From Candidatus Kuenenia stuttgartensis (GTDB lineage: Bacteria > Planctomycetota > Planctomycetia > Isosphaerales > Isosphaeraceae), in assembly GCA_945874095.1 (NCBI GenBank), contig CAMCFM010000256.1, forward strand, positions 1 to 6,703: 6,703 nucleotides of DNA, in the 5' to 3' direction. Position numbers and translations under genes: made by a program. Position 1 is the stretch's first letter; each line of letters starts with the position of its first letter. The notes under the pieces are model-generated. The model saw nothing but the letters and a program-made list of their open reading frames with translations. It searched no databases and was not told the DNA's origin. Of the stretch, positions 1 through 5,273 are shown piece by piece.

Positions 1-546
1 CTGGTCGGGATTCACATCGCGATCGTCCTCATAGGGGCATTTGCGGCCCAGCCGTCGAGCATCCTGGAGCAGTCGCTGGCGAATAAGTTTCTTGGATATT
101 TTCAGATTTTCGACTTGGGGCAAGGCTACCGTTTCTATGCGCCGAGGCCAGCTCCCACGGCGATCATCACCGCAAAACTCAAAATTCGCGATGCAGATGG
201 ACGGGTGTCGTACAAGACAGAACGGATTCCTGATCGCAAGACCTGGCCCAGACTCAGGCTCCAGCGCGAACTAGCCCTCGCAAATTCACTCTGGTCGGAA
301 TATGAGCGTCAGTTGAATGCACCGGAAAACCATCGCCCTTCGCCAGTTCTGGCTCGGACTTTTGCCAGACACATTGGCAAGAGTGTCCCGGGTTGTGAAT
401 CCGTCGAGCTTTTTGTGCACCGGCATCCCGATCCCTCTGCGCTCGATAACGCCCTGAGGCAGGGTCAGTTACTGACTCTCAAAGATCTTGACGCCGAACA
501 ATTCAACACGCCCATTGAATCGCTGGGAGCCTTCAAATGCGACTGA
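1..546 (+). CDS. Membrane-anchored partner of HTTM protein, 5' end missing
   Basis: The reading frame is open from the first base, so the gene starts upstream of the window; 181 codons are visible before the TGA at 544-546. The visible part opens with a hydrophobic stretch (residues 1-16, LVGIHIAIVLIGAFAA), probably the last or only membrane segment. A soluble part of about 140 residues follows. It begins with the motif GYRFYAPRP (about 40-48), followed by a DGR turn and PD..TWPRLRLQREL near 76-91. From memory, similar FYAP...PRL...R patterns occur in small planctomycete proteins encoded beside HTTM proteins, but I cannot name a family. The 10-bp overlap with the next gene argues for coupled translation and a joint membrane role. 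A TTG at 115 is a possible internal start but would cut off the hydrophobic segment, so I reject it. Function is unknown. Confidence 0.85.
   Translation: MVGIHIAIVLIGAFAAQPSSILEQSLANKFLGYFQIFDLGQGYRFYAPRPAPTAIITAKLKIRDADGRVSYKTERIPDRKTWPRLRLQRELALANSLWSEYERQLNAPENHRPSPVLARTFARHIGKSVPGCESVELFVHRHPDPSALDNALRQGQLLTLKDLDAEQFNTPIESLGAFKCD
525..529 (+). promoter_or_regulatory. Shine-Dalgarno of the HTTM gene inside the upstream gene
   Basis: GGGAG lies 7 bases before the ATG at 537, inside the last codons of the preceding gene. The good match and spacing fix the start of the HTTM gene and support coupled translation across the 10-bp overlap. Confidence 0.6.
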
Positions 547-1481
547 TCATCCAACAAGCGGCCCAATATCCCGGCCGATTTCTTAAAGAACAATGGTCCG
601 ACTGGCAATCGTTTATCACCACTCCGGTGGATGGGACCATGCTCGGCCCGATCCGACTGATACTTGGCCTTTTTGCAACCTGGAACTGGATCGTCATTGG
701 CCTTGATTTCACGGACTGGTTTGGCCCGGAAGGCTGGTTGCCCAAGGCCGACGCAATCGGCTTAAGAAATAGTACAATCCCTTGGGGATGGAGCCTTTGG
801 GATTTTATTCCACAATCACTCACTGGCCCGGTTTACGGACTTGGTTTACTCCTGATACTGGCCTGGACCATCGGGGCTTACTGCCGCGTAACTGGTTTAC
901 TGACATGGATCTTCGTCTATTCGACGATGCGCCGACTGCCCATAATGCTGTTCGGGTTTGACTCTGTCCTGAGCACTTTCATTCTCTATCTGGCCGTGAC
1001 CGGTACCGGTGGTGAATCGATTTCGATAGATCAGCGTCGAGCTCGCCGAAGTGAGTTTATTCCCTCTACTAACAGTCGGTTACGGAGTTCCGTTGCGATC
1101 CGTTTGATCCAGATGCAACTCTGCATCATTTACGGGGCGGCTGGCCTTTCAAAACTTTTGGGCGAAACCTGGTGGAACGGCACAGCCTCGTATTTCCTGG
1201 CTGCAAATACCGAATTTCGTGGAGTTTCCATCCTGGAGACGCTGGGCAGGAACAGGTTTCTGACAGCACTCGCCACGCACGTTCCCGTGTGGACAGAGAT
1301 TGCCTACCCGGTTCTGATCTGGCCTAAATCGTGGAGACCACTCATTTTGATGCTCACAATCGGACTCCATCTGGGGATCGGTCTCACACTCGGATTGTGG
1401 GAGTTCAGCCTGGTCATGATCGCAGCCAACCTGGCGTTTATCGATGGAATCTGGCTGAAGAGCGTGTTACGGCGCGAATAA
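537..1481 (+). CDS. HTTM domain (vitamin K-dependent gamma-carboxylase-like) membrane protein
   Basis: A 314-residue polytopic membrane protein. Hydrophobic segments lie near residues 36-57, 97-116, 118-137, 141-156, 188-205, 247-262, 266-287 and 288-305. The HTTM (horizontally transferred transmembrane) family is the membrane region shared with the vertebrate vitamin K-dependent gamma-glutamyl carboxylase. Signatures seen are RLILGL at 40-45, the block QLCIIYGAAGLSKLLG (194-209) followed by WWNGTA (212-217), and a late helix with IGLHLGIGLTLG (275-286) leading to EFSLVMIAANLAFI. Lys206 sits where the carboxylase has its xKKL active-site lysine by my unaided alignment. There is no C-terminal lumenal beta domain as in the eukaryotic enzyme, so carboxylase activity cannot be assumed. 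Start ATG 537 is supported by GGGAG at 525-529. The gene overlaps its membrane-anchored neighbour by 10 bp. Substrate and reaction are unknown; the family call is firm. Confidence 0.88.
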   Translation: MRLIIQQAAQYPGRFLKEQWSDWQSFITTPVDGTMLGPIRLILGLFATWNWIVIGLDFTDWFGPEGWLPKADAIGLRNSTIPWGWSLWDFIPQSLTGPVYGLGLLLILAWTIGAYCRVTGLLTWIFVYSTMRRLPIMLFGFDSVLSTFILYLAVTGTGGESISIDQRRARRSEFIPSTNSRLRSSVAIRLIQMQLCIIYGAAGLSKLLGETWWNGTASYFLAANTEFRGVSILETLGRNRFLTALATHVPVWTEIAYPVLIWPKSWRPLILMLTIGLHLGIGLTLGLWEFSLVMIAANLAFIDGIWLKSVLRRE

Positions 1482-1490
1482 AATCGTGAG

Positions 1491-1511
1491 AAGCCTTGTG
1501 CCTCTAGGCTT
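1491..1511 (+). terminator. Weak hairpin after the HTTM gene
   Basis: AAGCCT (1491-1496) and AGGCTT (1506-1511) form a 6-bp stem around a 9-base loop, 9 bases after the HTTM stop codon. A few further pairs are possible outside with one bulge. No uninterrupted T-run follows, so it is at best a weak terminator or a processing structure between the HTTM gene and the next gene. Confidence 0.3.
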
Positions 1512-1544
1512 TCTGGTACATCTGATCTAAAATAAGAACATCCC

Positions 1545-1552
1545 AGAAGAGG
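1545..1552 (+). promoter_or_regulatory. Shine-Dalgarno of the 142-residue protein
   Basis: AGAAGAGG lies 10 bases before the ATG at 1563 and supports this start. A TAAAAT at 1528-1533 could be a -10 element, but I see no convincing -35 at the right distance, so no promoter is called. Confidence 0.5.
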
Positions 1553-1562
1553 TACGTAGAAA

Positions 1563-1991
1563 ATGTCAGAATCCGAACCCGAAGTGCCCAAAGTTGATAC
1601 AAGCGATTTTAGTACACCGATTTTGAGGTCGTCAAAGGCCCAAAAGCCAGTCCCAGCGGCTCTAAAAACACCGCGACTTTTTTTAAGGGAATCTGGTTGG
1701 CGAGTCACCTTAAAGATCGGTAGCGAAAGACTATTTTGTTATATGACCCAGCCTGGAGAAACACACTACCACAGAATTGTGGATGGTGAAATACATCTCA
1801 TGAGAGATGACGAAAAAATTTGCCTGCCATGCGCAGAGCGGCGCGGATTGCTGGCCTTTGAGCCGAAGCGGTTAAGAGAACCGTCGGCAGCCATCGACTT
1901 CCTGATGGACCAGATCGGTACGGACGAGTTGCTCCAGATTCTGGTCTGGGAAGACGATTCCGATGCTGATTCAGAAGTCGAGCAGGATTAA
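1563..1991 (+). CDS. Uncharacterised small acidic-tailed protein with a CxxC motif
   Basis: A 142-residue protein that I do not recognise. No signal peptide or membrane segment is visible, so it is probably cytoplasmic. The N-terminal 35 residues (Ser/Glu/Pro/Lys-rich) and the last 15 (WEDDSDADSEVEQD-type acidic tail) look disordered and flank a compact core of about residues 38-128. The core has alternating hydrophobic strands (WRVTLKI, RLFCYM, EIHLM), a THYH segment (67-70) that could bind a metal, and one CLPC motif at 87-90. The last part (DFLMDQIGTDELLQILVW, 112-129) looks helical. The start is supported by AGAAGAGG at 1545-1552. The first half is more AT-rich and uses rarer codons (e.g. 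TTT TTA AGG) than its neighbours and contains a T7 run at 1678-1684. It is probably its own transcription unit or weakly linked to the HTTM gene, and it converges on the DUF1501 gene. Confidence 0.75.
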   Translation: MSESEPEVPKVDTSDFSTPILRSSKAQKPVPAALKTPRLFLRESGWRVTLKIGSERLFCYMTQPGETHYHRIVDGEIHLMRDDEKICLPCAERRGLLAFEPKRLREPSAAIDFLMDQIGTDELLQILVWEDDSDADSEVEQD

Positions 1992-1997
1992 TCTGTT

Positions 1998-3362
1998 TTA
2001 AACAAGCTGGCGGATCAACTGAGCCGTGCTTGGCAGGATCGGTACAGGCCGGTTAGAGACATCGTTCACAAACCCGTGGGGATCAATCCCAAGGTGATGA
2101 TAGACCGTGGCCAGAACATCTTGATAGTGAATCGGTTGTGATGAGACATAGGCGCCGTTTTTGTCGCTGGCGCCGATGGTTTGGCCGACTTTGAAACCGC
2201 CACCCGCCATCAGGGCGAAATTGACAGGTGCCCAGTGATCTCGACCAGCGTCTTTGTTGATTTTCGGAGATCTGCCAAACTCGCCCCAAACGACCACAGC
2301 GACATCGTCCTGCAGCCCACGGGCATGAATATCTTCAATCAGTGCCGAGATACCGGTATCGAAAAGTGGCATGTGGGTTTTGAGGTGGCTGAAGTTGTTG
2401 CCGTGGGTATCCCAGAAGCCATAAGCCACTGTGACCACTCGTGATCCAGCCTCGACAAGTCGTCTGGCGATCAGCAGTTGATCATTCCACATCGGGGCAC
2501 CGTCACCCAGGTGGGTGGACGAACCTTTACCGTACCTGTCCCTGACTCGGGGATCTTCTTTTTCAACGTTCATAGCGTCAGCAACTTTTGACGAATGAAG
2601 GACTTCCATCGCACGGCGATAGTTTGTGTCCATACCTTCCAAAGAGTTCGATTCCCAGCCGGAACGCATGGCATCGAACTGATTGAGCAAGCCTGTACGC
2701 TGGTTGAATCGGTCGCCTGAAACTTCTTTTTGCTGATAAAGGGCAAGATCACCGCCACTCATCTTGGCTCCACGCATGGTGGCTCCAAGCAACCCTCCAT
2801 CCGCAGGGTTGTATGGCTTGTGCTGCATGACTGGGAACAGGTCGACAAATGGTGGAACCACTGGATCAACTGCGCCCAAAACGCGATTCGTTACTGATCC
2901 AAAGTGTGGCTTGCCCTGGGCTTGCGCCAGGCCCATCGTAAAGCCGGTCAGATTCTGCCAGCTCGAATGCTCGTCGCGGAAACCGACCAGACTGCGGATT
3001 ACAGCGACTTTGTCGGAAATGTTTGCCATCTTGGGCAAAAGTTCGCCGTATTCAATCCCGGGAACTCGGGTCGGAATCGGCTTGAACTCACCGCGTATCT
3101 CTTTAGGTGAATTCGGCTTAAGGTCGAACGTGTCCTGATGGGACATTCCGCCCGACAGATAGACCATGATGACTGACTTATGACGCTTGGGAGCAATCTG
3201 ACCATCAGCACGGCTCGCTGCAAGTGCTTCAGCCTGATAAAGTTGGGCCAGATTCAAGCCGCCCATGGCCAACGAACCGACGCGTAAAAACTGACGACGC
3301 GATGCCCCATCGCAGAACCGCCGTCCCCGGAATCCTGAGTTGGAAAGTGCTAAATCAATCAT
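1998..3362 (-). CDS. Tat-exported DUF1501 domain protein
   Basis: A 454-residue DUF1501 protein, a family abundant in planctomycetes and predicted to share the sulfatase/alkaline phosphatase-like fold; its substrate is unknown. The N-terminus has a twin-arginine signal, SRRQFLRVG at 21-29, followed by a hydrophobic stretch to about 48 ending LAAS. Export of the folded protein by the Tat system is therefore likely, usually with a bound metal cofactor. Family motifs in order: VYLSGGMSHQDTFDLKP (67-83), GIEYGELLP (102-110), YGFWDTHGNNF (314-324), VVWGEFGRSPKIN (357-369), GRDHW (373-377), AGGGF (386-390) and DVLATVYHHLGID (415-427). The common Pro of the GGPSH motif is Met here. Length and motif order are complete, so the gene looks intact. 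ATG 3362 has GGAG 9 bases upstream. In planctomycetes such genes usually follow a DUF1549/DUF1553 gene; none is present here. Confidence 0.93.
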   Translation of the reverse strand: MIDLALSNSGFRGRRFCDGASRRQFLRVGSLAMGGLNLAQLYQAEALAASRADGQIAPKRHKSVIMVYLSGGMSHQDTFDLKPNSPKEIRGEFKPIPTRVPGIEYGELLPKMANISDKVAVIRSLVGFRDEHSSWQNLTGFTMGLAQAQGKPHFGSVTNRVLGAVDPVVPPFVDLFPVMQHKPYNPADGGLLGATMRGAKMSGGDLALYQQKEVSGDRFNQRTGLLNQFDAMRSGWESNSLEGMDTNYRRAMEVLHSSKVADAMNVEKEDPRVRDRYGKGSSTHLGDGAPMWNDQLLIARRLVEAGSRVVTVAYGFWDTHGNNFSHLKTHMPLFDTGISALIEDIHARGLQDDVAVVVWGEFGRSPKINKDAGRDHWAPVNFALMAGGGFKVGQTIGASDKNGAYVSSQPIHYQDVLATVYHHLGIDPHGFVNDVSNRPVPILPSTAQLIRQLV

Positions 3363-3371
3363 GGGATTAGG

Positions 3372-3375
3372 CTCC
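3372..3375 (-). promoter_or_regulatory. Shine-Dalgarno of the DUF1501 gene
   Basis: GGAG on the minus strand lies 9 bases before the ATG at 3362 and supports the start that keeps the complete Tat signal. Confidence 0.45.
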
Positions 3376-3390
3376 GGCAGCTTGGGGCAA

Positions 3391-3415
3391 CCAGATTGTC
3401 TGAAAGACAGTCTGG
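3391..3415 (-). repeat. Inverted repeat (11-bp arms) in the leader of the DUF1501 gene
   Basis: Two 11-base arms (3391-3401 and 3405-3415) separated by three bases are complementary except at one position. That position is a G-U pair on plus-strand RNA and an A-C mismatch on minus-strand RNA. It starts 28 bases before the DUF1501 start codon and lies downstream of the candidate promoter, so it would be in the mRNA leader. No T-run follows on either strand, which argues against a simple terminator. It could be a leader structure or an operator. Confidence 0.6.
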
Positions 3416-3462
3416 AGAAGGAGGGCAGGGGCGTGGGAGATTCAGGCAGACGCCCTTATATA

Positions 3463-3491
3463 ATTAAACATCGTTTCCAGCGATTCAGCAA
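3463..3491 (-). promoter_or_regulatory. Candidate sigma70-type promoter for the DUF1501 gene
   Basis: On the minus strand TTGCTG (3486-3491) and TTTAAT (3463-3468) are separated by exactly 17 bases. The -10 matches the consensus at 5 of 6 positions and the -35 at 3 of 6. The expected transcript would have a leader of about 95 bases including the inverted repeat at 3391-3415. This is assigned by eye only. Confidence 0.35.
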
Positions 3492-3625
3492 GTGACGAAA
3501 TCGACATTGGTTGAAAAAATCCATGCCTAACTTGATGATCTTGCCGGTTAAGCCTGACAAAACTTTGGGGCTGACGATGCAACTCCTATAGAAGCCGTAT
3601 GTTACCCATTGACTTGAATCTGACC
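3492..3625. other. Rest of the intergenic gap between the yqgE/algH and DUF1501 genes
   Basis: This is the remainder of a 263-bp gene-free gap. I see only a weak AGCC/GGCT pairing around 3551-3572 and no T-run, so no terminator for the upstream gene can be supported. No convincing small gene or RNA gene was seen here. Confidence 0.4.
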
Positions 3626-4186
3626 TTAATTGGTTGTCGGATCGTTGGGCGATCGGCGAATTTTCAGGACACGGCTCAGGATTCGGACATTGCATTCGGC
3701 CATCAGGACATCCCAGAGATCTTTGACTTCATTCCAGAACACAAATCGGGGCAAGGCTTCAAGAATCGCCCAGGAACCTTCTTCGATTTCCGATTCAAGC
3801 TGATTCGGTCCCCAGCCGGCGTAGTTTGCGATCAGAACTGATGGCTCCAGCTGACTTTCCAGAATGTGGCGAATCTTGTCTGGGTCCACTGTCCGAAAGA
3901 CTTCCTGACTGATCTCATCGTCGGCCCAGTCCGAGTCCTGATGCACTACAATTAAAGGGCCAGAGACAGGCCCACCGATCAGGATCGGCTTGTCCCACTC
4001 GATTTTGCTGGAGTAAATTTTGTCTGAGAGCTCTTCGATCGTCAACTTGCTGGGCTTGTTGATCACAACCCCGGCAGCCCCTTCAGGACCATGCTCAAAA
4101 ATAAAGACCACTGAGCGGCCAAAATTCGAGTCGGTCAGCTCCTCTTGGGCCACCAGAAAATGATTTTTTAAGGAAGAGCTCGCCAT
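3626..4186 (-). CDS. algH: YqgE/AlgH family protein (UPF0301)
   Basis: A 186-residue member of the YqgE/AlgH (DUF179, UPF0301) family, of normal length for the family. Conserved blocks: NHFLVA (8-13), DSNFGRSVVFIFEH (19-32), GAAGVVINKP (36-45), ILIGGPVSGP (68-77), and NYAGWGPNQLESEI..GSW (121-139). No signal or membrane segment is seen, so it is cytoplasmic. The biochemical role is not established. The Pseudomonas name comes from an alginate-regulation phenotype and should not be read as function here. The frame continues 15 codons upstream to a GTG at 4231, but the family begins close to the ATG at 4184-4186 (M-A-S-S-S-L-K-N-H-F), and the GTG is preceded by a pyrimidine-rich stretch without a Shine-Dalgarno. 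The ATG also has only a weak one (GAG about 10 bases upstream). The 141-bp gap to the upstream LTXXQ gene argues against tight coupling. Confidence 0.92.
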   Translation of the reverse strand: MASSSLKNHFLVAQEELTDSNFGRSVVFIFEHGPEGAAGVVINKPSKLTIEELSDKIYSSKIEWDKPILIGGPVSGPLIVVHQDSDWADDEISQEVFRTVDPDKIRHILESQLEPSVLIANYAGWGPNQLESEIEEGSWAILEALPRFVFWNEVKDLWDVLMAECNVRILSRVLKIRRSPNDPTTN

Positions 4187-4202
4187 TGTGGAAATCTCGG
4201 AG

Positions 4203-4221
4203 TGAGCATAGAGCCTGCTCA
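4203..4221. repeat. Short inverted repeat before yqgE/algH
   Basis: TGAGC (4203-4207) and GCTCA (4217-4221) are perfect 5-bp arms around nine bases, 16 bases before the chosen ATG of the yqgE/algH gene. It is short enough to be chance; it would lie in the leader or promoter area. Confidence 0.25.
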
Positions 4222-4327
4222 AAGGCAACACTGACGGGGGAGAGGTTTACTGCAGAATCCGGAACCTGGACGATTCGCTCTTAAAAGTCTGACACGTCCC
4301 CAGCTTTTTTACCAGTGGCTGTATAAC

Positions 4328-4981
4328 TTACTTCGATGAAGCCGTGCGAGGAATGGCCCCGAATTCCGGGCCTGTCAACGCTCTCCAAGACTGTTGCTGA
4401 GTCTCGTCCAGCTCGCGAAACACCCGTTTTGTCAGGTCGACTTTGGCCAACGAAGGTGGCATGTCTGCAGACTGTTTGGGCGCATCTTTAAAAATCGCTT
4501 GAATTTTCGCCTTCTGGTCGGCGGTCAGGTGGAGTGCTTCAGCCACCTGCGGACGGCTCAGGATGGCCGATGGTCCTTCCCACTGAAGGTCAATCTGGGT
4601 CAATCTGGCCAACTGTACCGGCTTCAATTCTGTACGCAACCAATCAAGCTGAGATTGATCGATTGAACGACGCAAGACATTGACTTCTTTATCGTTACGC
4701 CCTTTCAGATCGGCAGCTCGGCGGCCAAGATCGGCAATTTTTTCCCAGGTTTTCTGGCGCTGATCGCTGGTCAGACCGATGTCGCGAGCCACATCATCGC
4801 GGCTCAGTAGCAGGATCGGGGCTGTCCGTACGCCCATACGATCGTCCGGCAACTGCCAGATCATCGAAGTGCGTATCAACTGAGGGTCTTTCAGGGGCGG
4901 CCTTTCAGCCGGTGGCTGAGCATTAAGCGGTGCGCAGATCAAAACGATCGGGAACCAGGCGAAACATCGTCGAAGAATCAT
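4328..4981 (-). CDS. Secreted LTXXQ-like helical protein with duplicated module
   Basis: A 217-residue exported protein. Residues 1-21 form a Sec signal peptide (MILRRC, hydrophobic AWFPIVLICAPL, then LNA before Gln22, a good cleavage site). The mature part is helical and charged. It carries three LTXXQ-type motifs: LTSDQ (70-74), LTADQ (152-156) and the variant LDETQ (191-195). LTXXQ is the hallmark of the Spy/CpxP-type periplasmic proteins (chaperone or stress sensor), but planctomycetes have many diverged relatives of unknown role. Residues 58-82 and 140-164 align without gaps with 10 of 25 identities (LSR..VA....LT.DQ..K), and 117-140 resembles 189-210 (EL...Q...L). The chain is thus two diverged copies of one module. 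ATG 4981 has AAGGA 11 bases upstream, and a candidate promoter lies at 5001-5029. Family membership is inference from motif pattern. Confidence 0.8.
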   Translation of the reverse strand: MILRRCFAWFPIVLICAPLNAQPPAERPPLKDPQLIRTSMIWQLPDDRMGVRTAPILLLSRDDVARDIGLTSDQRQKTWEKIADLGRRAADLKGRNDKEVNVLRRSIDQSQLDWLRTELKPVQLARLTQIDLQWEGPSAILSRPQVAEALHLTADQKAKIQAIFKDAPKQSADMPPSLAKVDLTKRVFRELDETQQQSWRALTGPEFGAIPRTASSK

Positions 4982-5000
4982 CGCTCACCGCATCCTTGCG

Positions 5001-5029
5001 ATCAAAATCGGCCTTGGCCGACTGTTCAA
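5001..5029 (-). promoter_or_regulatory. Candidate promoter of the LTXXQ gene
   Basis: On the minus strand TTGAAC (5024-5029) and TTTGAT (5001-5006) are 17 bases apart, each matching the sigma70 consensus at 4 of 6 positions. The implied start near 4994 leaves a very short leader and would cut into the AAGGA at 4993-4997, which weakens the call. A palindrome fills most of the spacer. Confidence 0.3.
5008..5021. repeat. 14-bp interrupted palindrome, operator-like
   Basis: TCGGCC and GGCCGA flank a two-base centre, giving perfect 6-bp arms. It lies wholly inside the 17-base spacer of the candidate promoter for the LTXXQ gene, 27 bases before its start codon. This is a typical place for a dimeric repressor or MerR-type activator, but no regulator is seen in the window. 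Confidence 0.5.
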
Positions 5030-5167
5030 GCCCCTCGGCTGCCATTTCATAAGGAGATTGATATCAGATTCTCTGGAAACCGAACAGGCCAATTCCACAC
5101 CCCAACCGCTCGGCACAATCCGCATACGCCATACAACCCATTCAATTTACTGAAGTGAGCAGCCATT

Positions 5168-5197
5168 GGATTCCGATGTGAGAGAAGGATCGAATCC
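5168..5197 (+). repeat. Hairpin in the leader of the proton-channel gene
   Basis: GGATTC (5168-5173) pairs with GAATCC (5192-5197). After one bulged C, GAT (5175-5177) pairs with ATC (5189-5191), giving a 9-bp stem with an 11-base loop. It ends 76 bases before the ATG at 5274. No T-run follows. I see no convincing promoter for this gene in the rest of the 292-bp intergenic region, nor any RNA gene. Confidence 0.45.
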
Positions 5198-5255
5198 GGT
5201 AATTTCCGGGCAAGCGGCCTAGCCCCTGATAAAGGTCGTCCACCCGAGTCCCACC

Positions 5256-5260
5256 AAGGA
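5256..5260 (+). promoter_or_regulatory. Possible Shine-Dalgarno of the proton-channel gene
   Basis: AAGGA lies 13 bases before the ATG at 5274, somewhat far; a purine-rich stretch (GAAAAAG) lies closer. It supports this ATG but does not prove it. Confidence 0.35.
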
Positions 5261-5273
5261 TCAGAAAAAGACC

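Noticed and set aside
115..117. TTG as start of the first gene
   Set aside because: The frame stays open to the window edge and the upstream part encodes a sensible hydrophobic anchor, so the gene is truncated rather than starting here.
1304..1708. 134-residue minus-strand frame across the HTTM 3' end and the next gene
   Set aside because: It is antisense to two better supported genes, with no recognisable domain and a composition typical of a shadow frame.
2181..3138. Several plus-strand frames within the DUF1501 gene
   Set aside because: All are antisense shadows of a gene with complete family motifs.
3551..3572. AGCC/GGCT pairing as terminator of the yqgE/algH gene
   Set aside because: Only four pairs with a 14-base loop and no T-run on the minus strand.
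4187..4231. GTG start at 4231 extending the YqgE/AlgH protein by 15 residues
   Set aside because: The family begins near the ATG at 4186, and the GTG is preceded by a pyrimidine-rich stretch with no ribosome-binding site.
5051..5153. AAGGAG at 5051-5056 before a TTG-started frame of 31 codons ending at 5153
   Set aside because: The Shine-Dalgarno is one base from the TTG, far too close, and the peptide has no recognisable features.
5181..5203. tRNA T-arm-like GGATCGAATCC
   Set aside because: The invariant TTC is ATC and no matching acceptor, D-arm or anticodon arm can be placed around it; the bases are explained by the hairpin at 5168-5197.
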